NCBI RefSeq assembly: GCF_049059935.1
Contig: NZ_JBMGQR010000011.1
Span: 24,811 to 88,810, forward strand
Direction: 5' to 3'
Length of the DNA stretch: 64,000 bases
Source: JAURVT01 sp049059935
GTDB lineage: Bacteria; Actinomycetota; Actinomycetes; Propionibacteriales; Nocardioidaceae
A program made the position numbers and the translations under genes. This document shows, piece after piece, positions 9,660 to 18,443 of the stretch. Position 1 is the stretch's first letter, and each line of letters opens with the position of its first letter. Under the pieces are notes generated by a model. The model was not told the origin of the DNA. It saw only the letters and a program-made list of their open reading frames with translations, and did no database searches.

Positions 9660-9737
9660 ACAGACCACGGTGAACAGTCGCGAACCACGGCATTCTTGCC
9701 GTGGTTCGCGACCGATTACCAGGAGAACCTGGTAATC
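9660..9737. repeat. palindromic intergenic repeat, family A copy 3 (inverted)
   Basis: Hairpin arms AGTCGCGAACCACGGCA (9676-9692) and TGCCGTGGTTCGCGACC (9697-9713), 16 of 17 paired around a 4-base loop, then a second palindrome with arms GATTACCAGG (9714-9723) and CCTGGTAATC (9728-9737). The order of the two palindromes is reversed relative to copy 1. It begins 10 bases past the fba stop codon. Confidence 0.8.
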
Positions 9738-9747
9738 GACACCAGTG

Positions 9748-10767
<1,020 letters not shown>

Positions 10768-10806
10768 GGTGTCTCCTTGCAGACGGGCGATCGGGGCGGC
10801 TCGGGC

Positions 10807-12168
10807 TCAGTATCCCAACTGACCGGCCAGAGCACGAGCGGCCACCTGCACCGGGTCCCAGGTGGGCGAGAACGGCGGCGCGTACGCGAGGTCGCTCAGC
10901 ATCACGTCGTCGACGCTCAGCCCGGCCCACAGCGCGGTGGCGACGGTGTCGATCCGCAGCGCCGAACCCTCGCGTCCGACGATCTGCGCGCCCAGCACCC
11001 GACGCGTCGCGGCGTCGGCCACCATCTTGACGGTCATCGGCTCGGCGCCCGGGTAGTAGCCGGCCCGCGTGGTCGCCTCGATCGTCGCGCTGACGGCGTC
11101 GAGCCCGGCGTCCAGCGCCGCGCGCTCGGTGAGCCCGGTGATGCCGATCTCGAGGTCGCACACCTTGGTGACGGCCGTGCCGAGGACGCCAGGGAAGGAC
11201 GCGAGGTCGCCCGAGGCGCCGACGTTGCGCCCGACCACCCACCCCTGCTTGTTGGCGTGGGTGCCGAGCGGGACGTGCACCGCCGCGCCGGTCAGCCGGT
11301 GCCGCGACTCGACGCAGTCGCCGGCGGCCCACACGTGACGGTCGACGTCCACGCGCTGGTGCTCGTCGACGACGTACCCGCCCAGGTCGCCGACGGGCAG
11401 GCCGGCGTCGGCGGCGAGCGTCGCGCGCGGCCTGACGCCGAGCCCGAGGACCACCAGGTCGGCGTCGAGCGTGCCGGCGGACGTCTCGACCGACCGGACG
11501 TGCCCCTGCGCGTCCACGCCGAAGCCCTCCACGGCGGTGCCCATGTGCGTGGTGATGCCGAGGCCGTCCATCGCGACGTGCACCTGCGCGCCGAGCTCGG
11601 GATCGAGCAGCGTCATCGGCGCCTCGGCCTGGTCGACGACGGTGACCTCGAGACCGCGCAGCAGGCACGCCTCGGCCATCTCGATGCCGATGTACCCGCT
11701 GCCGACGACGACCACGCGCCGCACGTCGGCCAGCGCGTCGACGAGGCGACACCCGTCGTCGAGCGACTGGACGCCGTGGATGCCAGCGGCGTCGATGCCG
11801 GGCAGCGGCGGGCGGACGGGCTCCGCACCTGTGGCGATCAGGAGGTCGTCGTACTCGAGCCGGTCGGTGCCGCCGTCGGCGTCGCGGACGTCGACCGAGC
11901 GCGAGTCGGGGTGGATCGCGACGGCCTCGACACCGGTGCGCACGTCGATGCCGCGCTCGCGGTGCTGCTCGGGGCTGCGCGCGACGAGCCCGTCGGGGCC
12001 GTCGACCTCGCCGGCCACCCAGTAGGGGATGCCGCAGGCCGAGTACGACGTCCAGGTGGTCCGCTCGACGACCACCACCTCGACGTCGTCGCCCAGCCGA
12101 CGCTTGGTGCCCGACGCCGCGCTCATGCCGGCCGCGTCGCCCCCGATCACGAGCAGTCGCTTCGTCAT
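10807..12168 (-). CDS. FAD-dependent pyridine nucleotide-disulfide oxidoreductase, CoA-disulfide reductase/NADH oxidase type
   Basis: A 453-residue flavoprotein with N-terminal FAD motif VIGGDAAGMSAA, central NAD(P)-binding VVVGSGYIGIEMAE and the second FAD motif VWAAGDC. The segment YSACGIPY places a single redox cysteine at residue 45, as in CoA-disulfide reductases and related NADH oxidases, rather than a CxxxxC disulfide pair. It probably reduces a thiol disulfide or persulfide in the cytosol. Start ATG 12168 is chosen because TAGGGT lies 7 bases upstream (leaderless). The precise substrate cannot be told from sequence. Confidence 0.82.
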   Translation of the reverse strand: MTKRLLVIGGDAAGMSAASGTKRRLGDDVEVVVVERTTWTSYSACGIPYWVAGEVDGPDGLVARSPEQHRERGIDVRTGVEAVAIHPDSRSVDVRDADGGTDRLEYDDLLIATGAEPVRPPLPGIDAAGIHGVQSLDDGCRLVDALADVRRVVVVGSGYIGIEMAEACLLRGLEVTVVDQAEAPMTLLDPELGAQVHVAMDGLGITTHMGTAVEGFGVDAQGHVRSVETSAGTLDADLVVLGLGVRPRATLAADAGLPVGDLGGYVVDEHQRVDVDRHVWAAGDCVESRHRLTGAAVHVPLGTHANKQGWVVGRNVGASGDLASFPGVLGTAVTKVCDLEIGITGLTERAALDAGLDAVSATIEATTRAGYYPGAEPMTVKMVADAATRRVLGAQIVGREGSALRIDTVATALWAGLSVDDVMLSDLAYAPPFSPTWDPVQVAARALAGQLGY

Positions 12169-12175
12169 GCCCACG

Positions 12176-12181
12176 ACCCTA
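12176..12181 (-). promoter_or_regulatory. -10 element of a leaderless promoter (flavoprotein)
   Basis: On the minus strand TAGGGT is followed by 7 bases and the ATG at 12168. It overlaps the stop codon of the upstream methyltransferase gene. Confidence 0.45.
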
Positions 12182-12802
12182 GGACGCGGGCGGCGGCCCC
12201 GCGTGCTGACGGACCCAGGCGTGCATGACGACGGCCGCGGCGGCGCCGGCGTTGATCGAGCGGGTGGAGCCGTACTGGGCGATGGCCAGCGTGGTGCCGC
12301 AGGCGGCGCGCATCTGCTCGCTCAGGCCCGGGCCCTCCTGGCCGAGCACCAGGACGCACGCCCGCGGCAGCGACGCGGTCTCGAGCGGCACCGACCCGGG
12401 CACGTTGTCGACGCCCAGCACCGGCAGCCCCTCCCCCGCCGCCCACGCGGCGAACGCGTCGACGTCCGGGTGGTGCTGCAGGTGCAGGTAGCGGTCGGTG
12501 ACCATCGCCCCGCGACGGTTCCAGCGGCGACGTCCGACCAGGTGCACGGCCGCCACGTTGAAGGCGTTGGCGGTGCGCACGACCGAGCCGATGTTGGAGT
12601 CGTGCTGCCAGTTCTCGATCGCGACGTGCAGCCGGTGACGACGGGTGTCGAGGTCGGCGACGATCGCCTCGACGCTCCAGTAGCGGTAGGCGTCGACGAC
12701 GTTGCGACGGTCGCCGTGCTCGAGCAGCTCGGGGTCGAGCCGCGCGTCGTCGGGCCACGGCCCCTCCCAGGGGCCGACGCCGACCTCGGGGGGCTCGGTC
12801 AC
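12179..12802 (-). CDS. TrmH/SpoU-family RNA 2'-O-methyltransferase
   Basis: A 207-residue SPOUT enzyme that methylates a ribose 2'-OH in tRNA or rRNA using SAM. All three SpoU motifs are visible: motif 1 HDSNIGSVVRTANAF (about residues 67-81), motif 2 VLVLGQEGPGLS, and motif 3 IAQYGSTRSINAGAAAAVVMH. The upstream neighbour pyrE overlaps its start by 4 bases, so the two are one operon, as remembered from the mycobacterial Rv0380c-Rv0382c region. The target nucleotide is unknown. Confidence 0.88.
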   Translation of the reverse strand: MTEPPEVGVGPWEGPWPDDARLDPELLEHGDRRNVVDAYRYWSVEAIVADLDTRRHRLHVAIENWQHDSNIGSVVRTANAFNVAAVHLVGRRRWNRRGAMVTDRYLHLQHHPDVDAFAAWAAGEGLPVLGVDNVPGSVPLETASLPRACVLVLGQEGPGLSEQMRAACGTTLAIAQYGSTRSINAGAAAAVVMHAWVRQHAGPPPAS

Positions 12803-13341
12803 GCCAGTCCGAGCTCGTCCTTGCCGACGGCCCAGCGGTACTCGTGGCCCGCCTCGGCGATCCGCTCGGCGGCGCCCGTGGCGCGGTCGACGACCACGGC
12901 GACGCCGACGACGATCGCGCCCGCCTCGACCAGCGCGTCGACGGCGGTGAGCACCGAGCCCCCGGTGGTGTTGGTGTCCTCGACGGCGAGCACCCGCCGC
13001 CCGGCGACGTCGGGGCCCTCGATCAGGCGCTGCATGCCGTGCTGCTTCTCGGCCTTGCGGACGACGAACGCGTCGAGCGCGCGACCCTGCGCGGCGGCCT
13101 GGTGCATCATCGCGCTGGCGACGGGGTCGGCGCCCAGCGTGAGGCCGCCCACGGCGTCGTACTCCAGGTCGTCGGTGAGCTCGAGCATGACGCGGCCGAT
13201 GGCGGGCGCGGCCGCGGCGTCGAGCGTCACGCGGCGCATGTCGACGTAGTAGTCGGCCTCGCGGCCCGACGACAGCGTGACGCGCCCGTGCACGACGGCC
13301 TTGGTCTTGATCTGCTCGATGACGGTCGCGCGGTCGCTCAT
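12799..13341 (-). CDS. pyrE: orotate phosphoribosyltransferase
   Basis: PyrE converts orotate and PRPP to orotidine 5'-monophosphate in pyrimidine synthesis. The 180-residue protein has the N-terminal helix, LSSGREADYYVDMR, the catalytic-loop region RKAEKQHGMQRLIEG with the conserved lysines and His, and the PRPP loop VLAVEDTNTTGGSVLTAVDAL near residues 117-137. Length and motif order are normal. ATG 13341. Its stop overlaps the start of the SpoU methyltransferase gene. Confidence 0.95.
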   Translation of the reverse strand: MSDRATVIEQIKTKAVVHGRVTLSSGREADYYVDMRRVTLDAAAAPAIGRVMLELTDDLEYDAVGGLTLGADPVASAMMHQAAAQGRALDAFVVRKAEKQHGMQRLIEGPDVAGRRVLAVEDTNTTGGSVLTAVDALVEAGAIVVGVAVVVDRATGAAERIAEAGHEYRWAVGKDELGLA

Positions 13342-13389
13342 GCCCCGAACCCTAGAGGAGCCGGCGGACGGTCCGGCCAGGACCGAGCG

Positions 13390-14076
13390 TCAGGTCTGGG
13401 GCGGCTTGGGCTCGGCGGTCCTCAGGTCGCCGAACACCACCTGGCGGTCGTCGGTGTGGAACAGCTCGGAGCAGGTGACCAGCGTGATCATCCGGTCGAC
13501 CGGGGTGGTGCCGGCCGGCTTGCCCGGCACGGGGTCGGTGACCCAGGTGTCGGTGAAGTCGACGGTGCGGTCGGTGCCGGCGTCGCGCAGCACGTAGGTG
13601 TAGACGTCGGTGCGCGTCTCGACCACGACGGTGTCGCCCTTGCGCAGCTTCAGGAAGTCGCGGAACGGCTCCCCGTGCGTGACGCGGTGGCCCGCGATCG
13701 CGAAGTTGCCGATGGCGCCGGGCTCGGCCGACCTCGGGAACCAGCCGATGCCGCGCGCGAGCGACTTCTGGTCGACGCCCTTGACCAGCGGCACCTCGTA
13801 GGTCTTGCCGAACCGCGGGATGCGCACGAGGGCGATCGCGTCGCCGCGCACCGGGTTCTTCTGCTCGGCCGACGCCCACTGCGCGTCCAGGCCCTCGCTC
13901 AGCGACGCCTGCGCCCGCTTGGAGACGATGTTGGTGCCGTAGTACTCCCAGCCCACGTACCCGAGCATCGAGACGCCGACGGCCATCAGCACGACACCGA
14001 CCAGCGTCGCGGTGCCCCAGCGTCGGCGCTTGCCGGGGGCAGGTGGGGTCGTCGACTCCCGAGTCGTGGCGCTCAC
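13390..14076 (-). CDS. class E sortase
   Basis: Membrane-anchored transpeptidase that attaches secreted proteins to the cell wall. One N-terminal transmembrane helix (about residues 21-45) precedes the sortase barrel. Catalytic residues are His130 in AIAGHRVTHG, Cys202 in TLVTCSELFHTDDR and Arg211 in the same motif. The TCSELFHTDDR form is typical of class E enzymes, which usually prefer LAXTG-like signals. GTG start at 14076. No pilin operon or sorting-signal substrate lies beside it, so it is probably a housekeeping sortase. Confidence 0.87.
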   Translation of the reverse strand: MSATTRESTTPPAPGKRRRWGTATLVGVVLMAVGVSMLGYVGWEYYGTNIVSKRAQASLSEGLDAQWASAEQKNPVRGDAIALVRIPRFGKTYEVPLVKGVDQKSLARGIGWFPRSAEPGAIGNFAIAGHRVTHGEPFRDFLKLRKGDTVVVETRTDVYTYVLRDAGTDRTVDFTDTWVTDPVPGKPAGTTPVDRMITLVTCSELFHTDDRQVVFGDLRTAEPKPPQT

Positions 14077-14106
14077 CTGCCCAGTGTCTCACCTCACAGC
14101 CACGGC

Positions 14107-14112
14107 TAGCCT
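14107..14112 (+). promoter_or_regulatory. -10 element of a leaderless promoter (aminotransferase)
   Basis: TAGCCT is followed by 7 bases and GTG 14120, which fixes the start of the aminotransferase. Confidence 0.45.
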
Positions 14113-14119
14113 CGGAGCC

Positions 14120-15289
14120 GTGAAGACCGACAGCGAACGCACCCGTGGCCTCGGCACCACCGTCTTCGCCGAGATGTCGGCCCTGGCCCTGCGCACCGGC
14201 GCGGTCAACCTCGGCCAGGGGTTCCCCGACACCGACGGTCCCGCGTCCGTCGTCGACGCCGCCGTGGCCGCGATGCGCGGCGGTCGCAACCAGTACGCCC
14301 CCGGCCCCGGCGTGCCCGAGCTGCGCCACGCGGTCGCCGCCCACCAGCGCCGCTTCTACGGCATCGACCTCGACCCCGACACCGAGGTCGCCGTGACGAC
14401 GGGCGCCACCGAGGCCGTCGCCGCCGCGCTGCTGGGCCTGGTCGACCCGGGCGACGAGGTCGTCGTCCTCGAGCCGTACTACGACTCGTACGTCGCCGGC
14501 ATCCAGATGGCCGGCGGCGTCCGGCGGCCGGTGACGCTGCACTGGCCCGACTTCCGCCTGGACGTCGACGCCCTGCGCGCCGCGGTCACCGACCGCACCC
14601 GCGTGCTCCTGCTCAACACCCCGCACAACCCGACCGGCACCGTCCTGACGCCCGACGAGCTCGCCGCGGTGGCGCGGGTCGCCGTCGAGCACGACCTCAC
14701 CGTGGTCAGCGACGAGGTCTACGAGCACCTCACGTTCGACGGACGGGTGCACGTCCCGATCTGCACGCTGCCCGGGATGGCCGAGCGGACCCTGACGATC
14801 TCCAGCGGCGGCAAGACGTTCTCGTTCACCGGCTGGAAGGTCGGCTGGGCGAGCGGACCGGCGCCGCTGGTGCGCGCGATGCTCGCCGCCAAGCAGTTCC
14901 TCACGTTCACCTCGGGCGCGCCGCTGCAGCCCGCCATCGCCGAGGCGCTGGGATCGGACGACGCCTACTTCGCGGGCGTCCGCGACGAGCTGCAGCGACG
15001 CCGCGACCAGCTCTGCGAGGGGCTGGACGCGCTCGGGCTCGACGTCCACGTGCCCGACGGCACCTACTTCGCCACCACCGACATCCGCCCCCTCGGCTTC
15101 GACGACGGCCTCGAGTTCTGCCTGTCGCTGCCCGAGCGCGCCGGTGTGGTCGCGGTGCCCCACCAGGTGTTCTACGACCACGTCGACGTCGGCCGACCGC
15201 TCGTCCGGTGGGCGTTCTGCAAGCGCGAGGAGGTGCTCACCGAGGCCCTCGGCCGCCTCGAGGCCCTCCGTCGCGGCGGCCGCGCCTGA
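14120..15289 (+). CDS. class I/II PLP-dependent aminotransferase, DapC-like
   Basis: A 389-residue fold-type I aminotransferase. Landmarks are NLGQGFPDTDGP, NQYAPGPGVPELR, TGATEAVAAALL, the PHNPTGTVL substrate-binding motif, SDEVYEHLTFDG, and the PLP lysine in SSGGKTFSFTGWKVGW (about residue 235). It resembles the mycobacterial N-succinyldiaminopimelate aminotransferase Rv0858c, which would place it in lysine and peptidoglycan-precursor synthesis, but kynurenine and methionine aminotransferases share these motifs. GTG 14120 is favoured over an upstream in-frame ATG because of the leaderless promoter. Confidence 0.8.
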   Translation: MKTDSERTRGLGTTVFAEMSALALRTGAVNLGQGFPDTDGPASVVDAAVAAMRGGRNQYAPGPGVPELRHAVAAHQRRFYGIDLDPDTEVAVTTGATEAVAAALLGLVDPGDEVVVLEPYYDSYVAGIQMAGGVRRPVTLHWPDFRLDVDALRAAVTDRTRVLLLNTPHNPTGTVLTPDELAAVARVAVEHDLTVVSDEVYEHLTFDGRVHVPICTLPGMAERTLTISSGGKTFSFTGWKVGWASGPAPLVRAMLAAKQFLTFTSGAPLQPAIAEALGSDDAYFAGVRDELQRRRDQLCEGLDALGLDVHVPDGTYFATTDIRPLGFDDGLEFCLSLPERAGVVAVPHQVFYDHVDVGRPLVRWAFCKREEVLTEALGRLEALRRGGRA

Positions 15290-15339
15290 TCGGTGCGCCG
15301 GACCTCCGCGTTCGGTCTGGCACGGAGGCGATCCGGGGG

Positions 15340-15345
15340 TACATT
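15340..15345 (+). promoter_or_regulatory. -10 element for the 6C-like RNA
   Basis: TACATT lies 6-7 bases upstream of the start of the paired region. No good -35 is visible. Confidence 0.4.
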
Positions 15346-15350
15346 TGGAG

Positions 15351-15430
15351 CAAGGACGGCGGGACCCGAGACCCCCCGTCCGCAGCCGCCCCGCCGTTCA
15401 CCCCCCGAGAGTGGCGGGGCGGCGTTCTTC
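15351..15430 (+). ncRNA. 6C small RNA
   Basis: Two consecutive hairpins, each presenting a run of six cytosines in its loop, which is the definition of the actinobacterial 6C RNA (B11 in M. tuberculosis). Hairpin 1: GGACGG (15354-15359) pairs with CCGTCC (15376-15381), with C-run 15372-15377. Hairpin 2: GCCGCCCCGCC (15385-15395) pairs perfectly with GGCGGGGCGGC (15413-15423), with C-run 15401-15406, and is followed by GTTCTTCT, a weak T-run, so it also serves as terminator. In mycobacteria 6C RNA pairs with G-rich mRNA sites. The exact ends are estimates. Confidence 0.78.
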
Positions 15431-15496
15431 TCCCCCGGTCACGTCCGACGGTGTCGCTACGGTGGTCGCGTCCCGTGACCGACCCGAGGAGACGCC

Positions 15497-16528
15497 GTGA
15501 AGCCCTGGTCCACCGAGCCCGCCGGACGTCTGGACGAGCGCGAGATCGACAGCGTCCTGCTGCGCGACAACCCCCTCGGCGACCCGTCCGTCCGCCCGCT
15601 GTGGGTGCAGGTGCCGCCGGGGTACGACGACTCCGACCGCCGCTACCCCACGATCTACCTGATCCAGGGGTACACCGGCCACGTCGCGATGTGGCACAAC
15701 CGGCGCGCCTACCGGCCCACCACCCCCGAGGCCGTCGACGCGCTGCAGGCCGACCCCGACGTCCCCGACTTCCTCGCGGTCTACGTCGACGCGTGGACGC
15801 TCTACGGCGGCAGCCAGTTCGTCGACTCCTCCGGCACGGGCCGCTACCACTCCTACCTGTGCGACGAGGTCGTCCCGTGGGTCGACGACCGCTACCGCAC
15901 GCTCGCCGACCGCGACCACCGCGCCATCACCGGCAAGAGCTCGGGCGGGTTCGGCGCGATGATCACGCCCATGCTGCGTCCCGACCTGTTCGGGGCGCTG
16001 GCGACCCACGCCGGCGACGCGCTCTACGAGTACCTGTACCTGCCGGAGTTCTCCCGGAGCGTCCGCGCCCTGCGCGACTACGACGGCGACATCTGGGCGT
16101 GGTGGCGCGACTTCAGCAGCCGGGTGGCCGGCACCAAGCCCGCCGACGACGTGCTGCTCATGGAGCTCGGCGTGGCGGCCTGCTTCTCCGCCGACGAGGA
16201 CGGCACGGTGCGGCTGCCGTTCGACACCCGCACCGGCGTGCTCGACGAGGGGCTGTGGCAGCGCTGGCTGGAGTGGGACCCCGTCCGGATGCTGCAGCGG
16301 CCCGACCTCGCCGAGGCCATGCGCTCGCTGCGCGGCGCCTGGGTCGACGGCGGCACCAGCGACGAGTGGAACCTCGACCTCGGGGCGCAGGCGTTCGCCG
16401 ACGGCCTGCTCGACGTCGGCCTCCCGGCCGACCGGCTCGCGTTCGAGCACTTCGAGGGCGGCCACGGAGGCATCGAGTACCGCTACCCCCTCGCGCTCTC
16501 CTGGCTGGCGCACCAGATGACGCCCTGA
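15497..16528 (+). CDS. esterase family protein (alpha/beta hydrolase, esterase D/antigen 85-like)
   Basis: A 343-residue serine hydrolase of the putative esterase (PF00756-like) family. The nucleophile elbow is GKSSG with Ser148. The catalytic His lies in FEGGHGGIEYRY near the C terminus. LWVQVPPGYDDSDRRYPTIY and IYLIQGYTGHVAMW form the usual early strands. No signal peptide is seen, so it is probably cytosolic. GTG 15497 has a GAGGAG ribosome site 6 bases upstream. The natural ester substrate is unknown. Confidence 0.83.
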   Translation: MKPWSTEPAGRLDEREIDSVLLRDNPLGDPSVRPLWVQVPPGYDDSDRRYPTIYLIQGYTGHVAMWHNRRAYRPTTPEAVDALQADPDVPDFLAVYVDAWTLYGGSQFVDSSGTGRYHSYLCDEVVPWVDDRYRTLADRDHRAITGKSSGGFGAMITPMLRPDLFGALATHAGDALYEYLYLPEFSRSVRALRDYDGDIWAWWRDFSSRVAGTKPADDVLLMELGVAACFSADEDGTVRLPFDTRTGVLDEGLWQRWLEWDPVRMLQRPDLAEAMRSLRGAWVDGGTSDEWNLDLGAQAFADGLLDVGLPADRLAFEHFEGGHGGIEYRYPLALSWLAHQMTP

Positions 16529-16622
16529 GCCTCCCGGGCGGGCCGTGAAACCGCGGTGAGTGCGCGGTGAAACCGGCGGACCGCAGAGTCCTCGGTGTCA
16601 CCCCACCCACCGAGGAGGAACC

Positions 16623-17612
16623 ATGAGCGACCACCCCGCCGTCCTGGCCGAGGGCCTGGTCAAGACCTTCGGCACCCACCGCGCCGTCGACGGCATCGAC
16701 CTCGACGTCCGCCGCGGCGAGGTCTACGGCGTCCTCGGCCCCAACGGGGCCGGCAAGACCACCATGCTGTCGATGCTCGCCACGCTGCTGAGGATCGACG
16801 GCGGCCACGCCGAGGTCTTCGGCGTCGACGTCGCCTCGCGGGCCCACGAGGTCCGCCAGCTCGTCGGCGTCACCGGCCAGTACGCGTCCGTCGACGAGGG
16901 CCTCACCGCCCGGGAGAACCTCGTGCTGTTCGGCCGGCTGCTCGGCCTGCGCCGGCCCGAGGCCCGCAGCACCGCCGCCGACCTGCTGGAGACGTTCGGC
17001 CTCGAGGAGGCCGCCGACCGTCCGATCTCGCAGTTCTCCGGCGGCATGCGGCGCCGTCTCGACCTCGCCGCCAGCCTGATCCGGCGCCCGCCGCTGATCT
17101 TCCTGGACGAGCCCACCACCGGTCTCGACCCGCGCACCCGCGGGCAGATGTGGGACACCATCCGCACCCTGGTCGCGGGCGGCTCCACCGTGCTGCTCAC
17201 CACGCAGTACCTCGACGAGGCCGACCAGCTCGCCGACCGCGTCGCGGTCATCGACGGCGGCCGCAAGGTCGCCGAGGGCACCCCCGACCAGCTCAAGTCG
17301 CAGGTCGGCGCGTCCAGCCTGCAGCTCCGCCTGGCCGACGACGCCCGGCTCGCCGACGCCGTCCGCGCCGTCGAGCGCGCCGTCGGCGAGGTGCCCACCG
17401 TCAGCCCCGAGCGCAGCGAGCTGAGCGTCGCGCTCGACGACGCCGACCGCGCCGCCGACGTCATCGTCGCCCTGCGCGACGCCGGCGTGGCCGTCGCGCA
17501 GCTGAGCGTCCGCAAGCCGAGCCTGGACGAGGTCTTCCTCGCCCTGACCGGCCAGCCCACCACCGACGGGGCCGACGCCCCGGCCCAGCACCTCCTGGAG
17601 ACGGCCTCATGA
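16623..17612 (+). CDS. DrrA-like ABC transporter ATP-binding protein
   Basis: ATPase of a daunorubicin-resistance-type exporter, 329 residues. Walker A GPNGAGKT is at residues 39-46, the signature SGGMRRRLDLA follows, then Walker B LIFLDEPTTGLD and the DrrA-type C-terminal extension (DUF4162-like) ending in SLDEVFLALTGQP. ATG 16623 follows GAGGAGGAACC, a strong ribosome site. The stop overlaps the permease ATG as ATGA, so the two subunits are coupled. Probable export of a hydrophobic compound or drug. Substrate not predictable. Confidence 0.92.
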   Translation: MSDHPAVLAEGLVKTFGTHRAVDGIDLDVRRGEVYGVLGPNGAGKTTMLSMLATLLRIDGGHAEVFGVDVASRAHEVRQLVGVTGQYASVDEGLTARENLVLFGRLLGLRRPEARSTAADLLETFGLEEAADRPISQFSGGMRRRLDLAASLIRRPPLIFLDEPTTGLDPRTRGQMWDTIRTLVAGGSTVLLTTQYLDEADQLADRVAVIDGGRKVAEGTPDQLKSQVGASSLQLRLADDARLADAVRAVERAVGEVPTVSPERSELSVALDDADRAADVIVALRDAGVAVAQLSVRKPSLDEVFLALTGQPTTDGADAPAQHLLETAS

Positions 17613-18439
17613 CCACCCTCGCCCCCGCCCCGCACCCCACCGCCACGCTCGACCCGAGCACCGTCCGCCCGCACCTGACGCCCGTCGAGGTGGTGAGCCA
17701 GACGCTCTCGATGGCGTGGCGCTCGACGATCAAGATGCGACGCAACCCCGAGCAGTTCTTCGACGTGACCATCCAGCCGCTGCTCTTCACGGCGATGTTC
17801 GCGTTCATCTTCGGCGGCGCGATCAGCGGCGACGTCGCCAGCTACCTGCCGATCATCATCCCCGGCATCCTGGCGCAGACCGCCCTGACCGCCTGCATGG
17901 CGACGGGCGTCCAGCTGCGCGAGGACATGGACAAGGGCGTGTTCGACCGGTTCCGGTCGCTGCCCATCGCCCGCATCTCCCCGCTCGCCGGCCCGACGGT
18001 GGCCGACCTGCTGCGCTACACCACGGCCGCCGTCCTCACCCTGACGATGGGCCTGCTGCTCGGGTACCGCCCCGGCGGCGGACCGGTCGGCGTGGTCGCC
18101 GGCATCCTGCTGGTCGTCGTCGCCGGCTGGTCGCTGGCCTGGGTCTTCACCTGGGTGGGCACCAAGGCGCGCTCGGCGCAGAGCGTCCAGGGCATCTCGA
18201 TGATGATCATGTTCCCGCTGACGTTCCTGTCCAACGCGTTCGTGCCCGTAAACACGCTGCCGGGCTGGCTGGCCGCGTTCGTCAAGGTCAACCCGGTCTC
18301 GCACGTGGTCTCGGCGGTGCGCGACCTGATGAACGGCGGACAGGTGACCGGCCAGGTCGGGCTCGCGCTGCTGGGCTGCGCGGTCGTCGTCGCGGTGTTC
18401 GCGCCGCTGGCGGTGCGCAGCTACGCGACCAAGGTCTGA
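17609..18439 (+). CDS. DrrB-like ABC transporter permease
   Basis: A 276-residue ABC-2-type membrane subunit, partner of the preceding ATPase. About six hydrophobic segments are visible (for example PLLFTAMFAFIFGGAI, VVAGILLVVVAGWSLAWVF and LALLGCAVVVAVFAPLAV), together with the loop MDKGVFDRFRSLPIAR typical of this family and the NPVSHVVSAVRDLMNG segment. It ends 4 bases before the stop of the convergent SARP-like regulator. Confidence 0.92.
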   Translation: MTTLAPAPHPTATLDPSTVRPHLTPVEVVSQTLSMAWRSTIKMRRNPEQFFDVTIQPLLFTAMFAFIFGGAISGDVASYLPIIIPGILAQTALTACMATGVQLREDMDKGVFDRFRSLPIARISPLAGPTVADLLRYTTAAVLTLTMGLLLGYRPGGGPVGVVAGILLVVVAGWSLAWVFTWVGTKARSAQSVQGISMMIMFPLTFLSNAFVPVNTLPGWLAAFVKVNPVSHVVSAVRDLMNGGQVTGQVGLALLGCAVVVAVFAPLAVRSYATKV

Positions 18440-18443
18440 CGGC

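Noticed and set aside
3672..9737. Insertion sequences or MITEs in the palindromic blocks
   Set aside because: No target-site duplications, transposase or terminal inverted repeats of normal length could be identified by eye.
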